From assembly GCF_943181405.1 (NCBI RefSeq), contig NZ_CALPBY010000002.1, positions 496,001 through 560,000 of the forward strand: DNA of 64,000 nt. Reading direction: 5' to 3'. The first letter of the stretch is position 1. The number at the start of each line of letters is the position of its first letter. Made by a program: the position numbers and the translations under genes. Positions 59,869-64,000 of this stretch are shown in pieces. The DNA is from Cellulosimicrobium sp. Marseille-Q4280. Lineage in GTDB: Bacteria; Actinomycetota; Actinomycetes; Actinomycetales; Cellulomonadaceae. The notes under the pieces were generated by a model, which had not been told where the DNA came from, searched no databases, and saw nothing but the letters and a program-made list of their open reading frames with translations.

Positions 59869-60591
59869 ATGGACACCGCACACGACGTCGCCCGCACCGC
59901 TCCGAGCGCTCCCCGCCGCGCCCGGCGCGGGTCGTCCCGCACGGAATGGCTCGTCGCGGCCGGGCTCATCACCCTCGCCCTCGTCCCGTCGCTCGCTGGC
60001 GGCGTGCGCCTCGGCGAGATCGCCTCGGGCGCACCCGAGACGCCCGCCAACGCGCGCTTCCTGCAGGTGCCGCTCCCCGTCGTCCTGCACATCGTCGCCG
60101 CGGTGGTCTACGCGGTCGTCGGGGCGTTCCAGCTCCTGCCGGGCCTGCGACGACGCCACCTCGCGTGGCACCGCATCGCCGGGCGCTACGTCCTCGTGCC
60201 GGCCGGGCTGGTCGTCGCGGCATCGGGACTATGGATGACGGCGAACTACGACGTGCCCCCGATCGACGACGGGCCGCTCACCGTGTCGCGCTACCTCGTC
60301 GGGCTGGCGATGCTCGTGTTCCTCGTGCTCGGGGTGCGGGCGATCCTGCGGCGCGACGTCCTCGCGCACGGGGCCTGGATGATCCGCGCGTACGCCCTGG
60401 CGCTGGGCGCGGGCACTCAGGTGCTCACGTCCGCGCCGTTCGTGGTGCTGTTCGGCGAGCCCGACGCCTTCTGGCGCACCGTGCAGATGGACGCCGGGTG
60501 GCTGATCAACATCGCGGTCGCCGAGTGGTTCATCGCGCGCCGCCGGGCCACCGCCCGTCGCCGGCCGCGCCGCGCCGTGCCCGCCGCCTGA
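59869..60591 (+). CDS. DUF2306-family membrane protein
   Basis: A 240-residue protein with seven hydrophobic helices. It has HIVAAVVYAVVGAFQLLPGLRRRHLAWHRIAGRYVLVPAGLV and LAHGAWMIRAYALALGAGTQVLT, typical of DUF2306 membrane proteins of unknown role, with His pairs (HLAWHRIAGR) that may bind metal or haem. The ATG at 59869 is preferred over an upstream frame-mate at 59842. A sensor kinase gene follows after 23 bp. Confidence 0.88.
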   Translation: MDTAHDVARTAPSAPRRARRGSSRTEWLVAAGLITLALVPSLAGGVRLGEIASGAPETPANARFLQVPLPVVLHIVAAVVYAVVGAFQLLPGLRRRHLAWHRIAGRYVLVPAGLVVAASGLWMTANYDVPPIDDGPLTVSRYLVGLAMLVFLVLGVRAILRRDVLAHGAWMIRAYALALGAGTQVLTSAPFVVLFGEPDAFWRTVQMDAGWLINIAVAEWFIARRRATARRRPRRAVPAA

Positions 60592-60614
60592 CCGCGGGCG
60601 CTAGCATGCCGAGC

Positions 60615-61742
60615 GTGCGACGCCGGCTGCGGGACCTCCTCGGACGTCCGGCGGCGCCCGGTGACCGCGGACCGAGGGCACGGGACGCCGTGCTCGTCGT
60701 CGTCCTGGTCGGCGTGGCGGTCCTGGAGAGCGTCCTGCGCCCCGATCTCGCGTGGCCCCTGGCGGCGACGCTCGTCGCGATCGCCGTCGTGGCGCCCCTG
60801 CCGTGGCGGCGCAGCCGCCCGCTGCTCGTCGTCGCGCTCACGACCCTCGTCGGCGCCGGGTTCCAGGTCGCCCAGGCGGCCGTCGGCACCGGGCCCGACG
60901 GGCTCGCGACGATGCTCGCCGTCCTTCTCGCGCCGTACGCCCTGTTCCGCTGGGGTTCGGGCCGCGACCGGGTGCTCGGCGGTGCCGTCCTGGCGGGCAG
61001 TCTGGTCGTCACCGTCGCGCTCGGCGGCGAGGGCGTCCAGGGTGCGGTCGCGGGGGTCGCGCTCGTCGGTGGCGCGTGCCTCGTGGGGGCGTTCCGGCGT
61101 GAGCGGGTCGCGGCGCGCACGAGCCAGCTCGACGCGGTCCGTGCCGCGGAGCGGGAGTCGCTCGCCCGCGATCTGCACGACACGGTCGCGCACCACGTCT
61201 CCGCCATCGCGATCCGCGCGCAGGTGGCGGCGACGGACCCCGACGACACCTCCCGGGTCTCCGAGTCGCTGGACGTCATCGAGCGCGAGGCGCAGGCCGT
61301 GCTCACCGACATGCGCTCGCTCGTCCGCCAGCTCCGCGCGCCGGCCGGTCTCGAGCCGTCGCCCGGCCTGGCGCAGCTGGCGTCCCTCGCCGACCCCGGC
61401 CCGCCCACCGTGAGGGTGCGCCTCGACGACACCGCGACCCCGCCCGACATCGTCGCGTCCAGCCTCTTCCGCATCGCGCAGGAGGCTGTCACCAACGCGC
61501 GGCGGCATGCCCGGGGCGCCACCACTATCGACGTGATTCTGACCCTGACCGCCGACGCCGACGCGGTGGAGCTCGTCGTCCACGACGACGGTGCGGGCGT
61601 CCGCAGCCCGTCCGGGACAGGGCACGGGCTGCAGGGGATCTCCGAACGCGCGGCACTCCTCGGCGGCGAGGTCATGGTGGGCCCCGATCCCGACGGCGGG
61701 TGGACGGTCCGCGCCCGGCTCCCACAGGGGCACGACGCATGA
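60615..61742 (+). CDS. NarL-type sensor histidine kinase
   Basis: A 375-residue membrane kinase. Hydrophobic segments (about residues 23-140, four or five helices) precede the HisKA_3 domain: ERESLARDLHDTVAHHVSAI carries the phosphoacceptor His. The ATPase domain (about 275-375) has FRIAQEAVTNARRHA, VVHDDGAGV and GHGLQGISERAALLGG. The ATG at 60606 lies inside a TAGCAT -10-like element; the GTG at 60615 is 7 bases after it, so leaderless initiation there is preferred. Its stop overlaps the regulator start (ATGA). Confidence 0.9.
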   Translation: MRRRLRDLLGRPAAPGDRGPRARDAVLVVVLVGVAVLESVLRPDLAWPLAATLVAIAVVAPLPWRRSRPLLVVALTTLVGAGFQVAQAAVGTGPDGLATMLAVLLAPYALFRWGSGRDRVLGGAVLAGSLVVTVALGGEGVQGAVAGVALVGGACLVGAFRRERVAARTSQLDAVRAAERESLARDLHDTVAHHVSAIAIRAQVAATDPDDTSRVSESLDVIEREAQAVLTDMRSLVRQLRAPAGLEPSPGLAQLASLADPGPPTVRVRLDDTATPPDIVASSLFRIAQEAVTNARRHARGATTIDVILTLTADADAVELVVHDDGAGVRSPSGTGHGLQGISERAALLGGEVMVGPDPDGGWTVRARLPQGHDA

Positions 61743-62389
61743 TCCGCGTCCTCGTCGCGGACGACCAGGAACCGGTGCGCACCGGTCTGCGGATGCTGCT
61801 CGACGCGCAGCCGGGGATCGAGGTGGTCGGCGAGGCCTCCGATGGTGCAGCCGCGGTGGAGCTCGCGCGGGAGGTGCGGCCCGACGTCGCGCTGCTCGAC
61901 ATCCGGATGCCTCGCCTCGACGGCATCGAGGCGACCGCGCTGCTCGCCGGCCCGGACGTCCCCGACCCGCTCGCCGTCGTCGTCATCACCACGTTCGACC
62001 TCGACGAGTACGTCTACGGCGCGCTGCGTGCCGGTGCGAAGGGGTTCCTGCTCAAGGGCGCGAGCCCTCACCTGATCGCCGAGGCGCTGCACGCCGCCGC
62101 GAGCGGCGACGCGCTGATCTCCCCGCGCATCACGACACGGCTGCTGGCCGAGTTCGCGCGCCCGTCGCGGCGCCCCCGTCAGCCCGTGGCACCGCTGAGC
62201 GAGCGCGAGGAGCAGGTGCTCGCGCTGCTCGCGGCCGGCCTGACCAACGACGAGATCGGCGCCCGCCTCTACCTCTCGCGCGGCACGATCAAGACCCACG
62301 TCGGCGGCATCCTCACCAAGCTCGGGGTGCGCAACCGCGTCGAGGCGGCGATGTGGGCCTACGAGTCGGGCCGTCACCCGCGTGAGTAG
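61739..62389 (+). CDS. NarL/FixJ-family response regulator
   Basis: A 216-residue response regulator. Receiver domain (about 1-120): acidic pocket ADD (7-9), phosphoacceptor Asp54 in VALLDIRMPRLDG, Thr in VVITTFD and Lys in FLLKGASP. The LuxR-type helix-turn-helix (about 152-212) reads LSEREEQVLALLAAGLTNDEIGARLYLSRGTIKTHVGGI. The start overlaps the kinase stop, so the two form a standard two-component pair. Target genes unknown. A large inverted repeat follows as terminator. Confidence 0.95.
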   Translation: MIRVLVADDQEPVRTGLRMLLDAQPGIEVVGEASDGAAAVELAREVRPDVALLDIRMPRLDGIEATALLAGPDVPDPLAVVVITTFDLDEYVYGALRAGAKGFLLKGASPHLIAEALHAAASGDALISPRITTRLLAEFARPSRRPRQPVAPLSEREEQVLALLAAGLTNDEIGARLYLSRGTIKTHVGGILTKLGVRNRVEAAMWAYESGRHPRE

Positions 62390-62459
62390 TCTGCTCGGAC
62401 CCGAGCACGGTCCGACGACGACCGTGGACACCGAGGCAGCCGCGCTCTGACCCCTGCGC

Positions 62460-62502
62460 CCGGTCGGGGTCGGCGGGTCCTGGACCCACCGACCCCGACC
62501 GG
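62460..62502. terminator. Long inverted repeat between convergent genes
   Basis: Two 21-base arms (62460-62480 and 62482-62502) are complementary except for one mismatch, with a 1-base centre so that the tip of the stem forms the loop. It lies between the response regulator and the convergent GH76 gene, and its length suits bidirectional termination. Confidence 0.85.
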
Positions 62503-62513
62503 CGCGTGCGGCG

Positions 62514-64000
62514 TCAGCAGGTCCGCGCGGGGTAGCTCACCTCCTGCGTCGTGCGCTGGCCACCGCCGGACGGCACCGCCGTGACGGTGACGCTGCCCGC
62601 CTCGACGGTCTTCGCGCGAGCGGAGAACGACTGGTAGCCGTTCTTGCCCGCGGCGACCCCGGAGAAGGTCTTCGTGCCGAACGGTGTCGTGACGCCGACG
62701 TCGAGCGTTCCGGTGCCGACGTTCGTCGCCCGCACTGCGACGTAGGCCGTCCCGGCGACGCAACGGGTTTGCACGTCCACGCGGACCTCCGGAGCCTGCG
62801 GCGTCGCGGCGATCAGCGCGCTCAACGCGCTGGCCTGGGCTCGCCAGTCGAAGACGTTCGGGTGCTCGGCGGACTCGCCGCCGGCCCAGCGCACACCGAG
62901 CCGGTCGCCCGCGGCCCGGTCCTGCGACCAGATGGTCGCGGCCTGCCGGTCCACGAACTGCTGGTACTCCGCGGAGCCCGTCGTGTCGTTGAGGTCCATG
63001 AAGTACCGCATGAACACGCCCTTGAACTGCTTGCCGTTGTCGTCGCACGTGCGGTCGAGCGCGTCGCAGCTCTCGGTCAGCACGCCGTCGACGACGAGCG
63101 CGTCCGAGGCCAGGGCCGCGTCCGCGAGCCGCTGGGCGGTCTCGAGGGGCTCCGCGTCACCGGTCGCACGGTGGAGCTCCAGGCCTGCGCCGATGGCGAG
63201 GCCCTGGTTGTAGCTCCACACGGTGCCCCCGTTGTTGCGGCAGTCCGCCGTGAGGCCGTCGTTGACGAGGCCGTCGGCGTTGATCATGCCGCTCGCGGTG
63301 AGCCAGTCCCACGCGGTCTGCGAGCGCTCGAGCCACGTCGTGTCCCCGTCGATGCGGTTGTGGAGCTCGGCCGCGAGCCGGACGTAGAGGCCGTTCGTCA
63401 CGGCGTTCTTGTACGTCCGCTCCGCGTCCCACCACACCCCGCCGTCGCACGTGGACTCGTCCCAGTAGCCGTGGACGTAGTCGCCGATGACGACGGCCAT
63501 GTCGAGGTACTTCTCGTCGCCCGTGAGGTCGTAGGCCGCGATCCACGCCAGCCCCCACCACGCGGAGTCGTCGATCGCGCGGCTCGTGAAGTTCCCGAGC
63601 AGCTCGTCGCCCGACATCTCGCCCGCCGGGAACGGCGCCTTGTTGCGCTCGAACGTGCGGTCCATCTGCTCGAGGTAGCTCAGGTCGCCCGTGCGGCTCA
63701 TGTAGTCGACGACCGTGTGCGTCGCGACGGCGGAGTTCCACCAGCTCGACGGCCACCACGCCTTCTCGGGGTCGTAGTCGCTCATGAGCGTGCTCGCCGC
63801 GCTCGCGGCGCGCTGCGCCGCGGGCGGGTTCTCGACGAGCGCGGTCACGAGCGGCAGCAGCACCTCGCGCGCGTGGTCGCTCACCTCGGCCGGAGCGGCG
63901 TCGGCGACGGTGCTGCGCAGGGTGGCGAGCGTCGCGGCCAGCGCGTCGGCGTGTGCGCCGTCGAGCTGCTCCTGGGCGGTGCCGACCAGGTCGAGGAGCG
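62514..64000 (-). CDS. GH76 alpha-1,6-mannanase with C-terminal beta-sandwich domain (5' end beyond window)
   Basis: About 494 residues of a glycoside hydrolase family 76 enzyme; the start lies beyond the right edge. The (alpha/alpha)6 catalytic domain has the adjacent Asp pair in SRAIDDSAWWGLAWIAAYDLTG, and WWPSSWWNSAVATHTVVDYM, WWDAERTYKNAVTNGLYVRLAA and NGGTVWSYNQGLAIGAGLEL are typical of the family. GH76 enzymes cut alpha-1,6-mannan of fungal cell walls. A C-terminal domain of about 95 residues (VRVDVQTRCVAGTAYVAVRATN ... VSYPARTC) with terminal Cys pairs is a beta-sandwich module common in secreted actinobacterial hydrolases. The signal peptide should lie beyond the edge. The reading frame is open to the window end. 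Confidence 0.93.
   Translation of the reverse strand, partial: LLDLVGTAQEQLDGAHADALAATLATLRSTVADAAPAEVSDHAREVLLPLVTALVENPPAAQRAASAASTLMSDYDPEKAWWPSSWWNSAVATHTVVDYMSRTGDLSYLEQMDRTFERNKAPFPAGEMSGDELLGNFTSRAIDDSAWWGLAWIAAYDLTGDEKYLDMAVVIGDYVHGYWDESTCDGGVWWDAERTYKNAVTNGLYVRLAAELHNRIDGDTTWLERSQTAWDWLTASGMINADGLVNDGLTADCRNNGGTVWSYNQGLAIGAGLELHRATGDAEPLETAQRLADAALASDALVVDGVLTESCDALDRTCDDNGKQFKGVFMRYFMDLNDTTGSAEYQQFVDRQAATIWSQDRAAGDRLGVRWAGGESAEHPNVFDWRAQASALSALIAATPQAPEVRVDVQTRCVAGTAYVAVRATNVGTGTLDVGVTTPFGTKTFSGVAAGKNGYQSFSARAKTVEAGSVTVTAVPSGGGQRTTQEVSYPARTC

Noticed and set aside
1-64000. CRISPR array, prophage or insertion sequence
   Set aside because: No regularly spaced direct repeats, integrase, transposase or terminal inverted repeats were seen. 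The HNH gene lacks phage neighbours.
1-64000. tRNA, rRNA or known riboswitch genes
   Set aside because: No cloverleaf with a CCA-like end or rRNA-like conserved block was seen; decisive would be tRNAscan-SE and Infernal runs, which I cannot do here.

Overview
The window is chromosomal DNA of very high GC content (roughly 74% by eye). Codon third positions are almost all G or C, many starts are GTG, and neighbouring genes overlap by ATGA or GTGA. DtxR/IdeR-type iron boxes, a mycobacterial-type LexA box and TAnnnT elements placed 6-7 bases before start codons all point to an actinobacterium. The gene set (desferrioxamine-type locus, type III PKS operon, secreted GH76 mannanase) fits a Micrococcales soil organism of the Cellulosimicrobium/Cellulomonas type. 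That assignment is inference. I found no tRNA, rRNA, CRISPR array, phage or insertion sequence.

Layout. 0-5.5 kb: a truncated threonine dehydratase-like gene, a divergent LysR regulator and a heterodimeric ABC exporter pair. 5.6-10.4 kb: a polyketide locus with UbiA prenyltransferase facing type III PKS, ICMT-like methyltransferase, FAD monooxygenase and SDR. 10.5-11.3 kb: two small proteins and a 15-bp tandem repeat. 11.3-19.9 kb: a five-gene hydroxamate-siderophore operon read leftward from an iron box (PLP decarboxylase, lysine N-hydroxylase, a fused acyltransferase-NIS synthetase, an amidase and a second acyltransferase). 20-23.3 kb: a receiver-flavoprotein and a cNMP-binding histidine kinase. 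24.2-25 kb: an HNH nuclease gene behind a leader peptide and hairpins. 28.3-31.3 kb: a second iron box with a siderophore-binding lipoprotein and a siderophore-interacting reductase fused to a methyltransferase-like module. 31-37.8 kb: housekeeping and small genes including a cold-shock protein. 37.9-40.5 kb: an astacin peptidase, an ATP-grasp ligase and a YbaY-like protein. 40.6-50.5 kb: membrane, glycosyltransferase, SQR-like, MFS/HxlR and resistance-type genes. 50.67 kb: a consensus LexA box on a small gene. 51-62.4 kb: DUF1254, AI-2E, NUDIX, VOC, regulators, SDR and a NarL-type two-component pair. 62.5-64 kb: a GH76 gene running off the right edge.

How parts work together. The two iron-box loci probably form one regulon: lysine to cadaverine, N-hydroxylation, acylation and NIS-type condensation make the siderophore, while the 28-31 kb genes bind it and release iron. 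The polyketide operon likely makes a methylated, hydroxylated alkylresorcinol or alkylquinone, and the adjacent UbiA may prenylate it. The points most worth a second look are the astacin/ATP-grasp/YbaY trio, the leader-peptide attenuator before the HNH gene, the LexA-controlled leaderless 96-residue protein, and the fusions in the siderophore loci.
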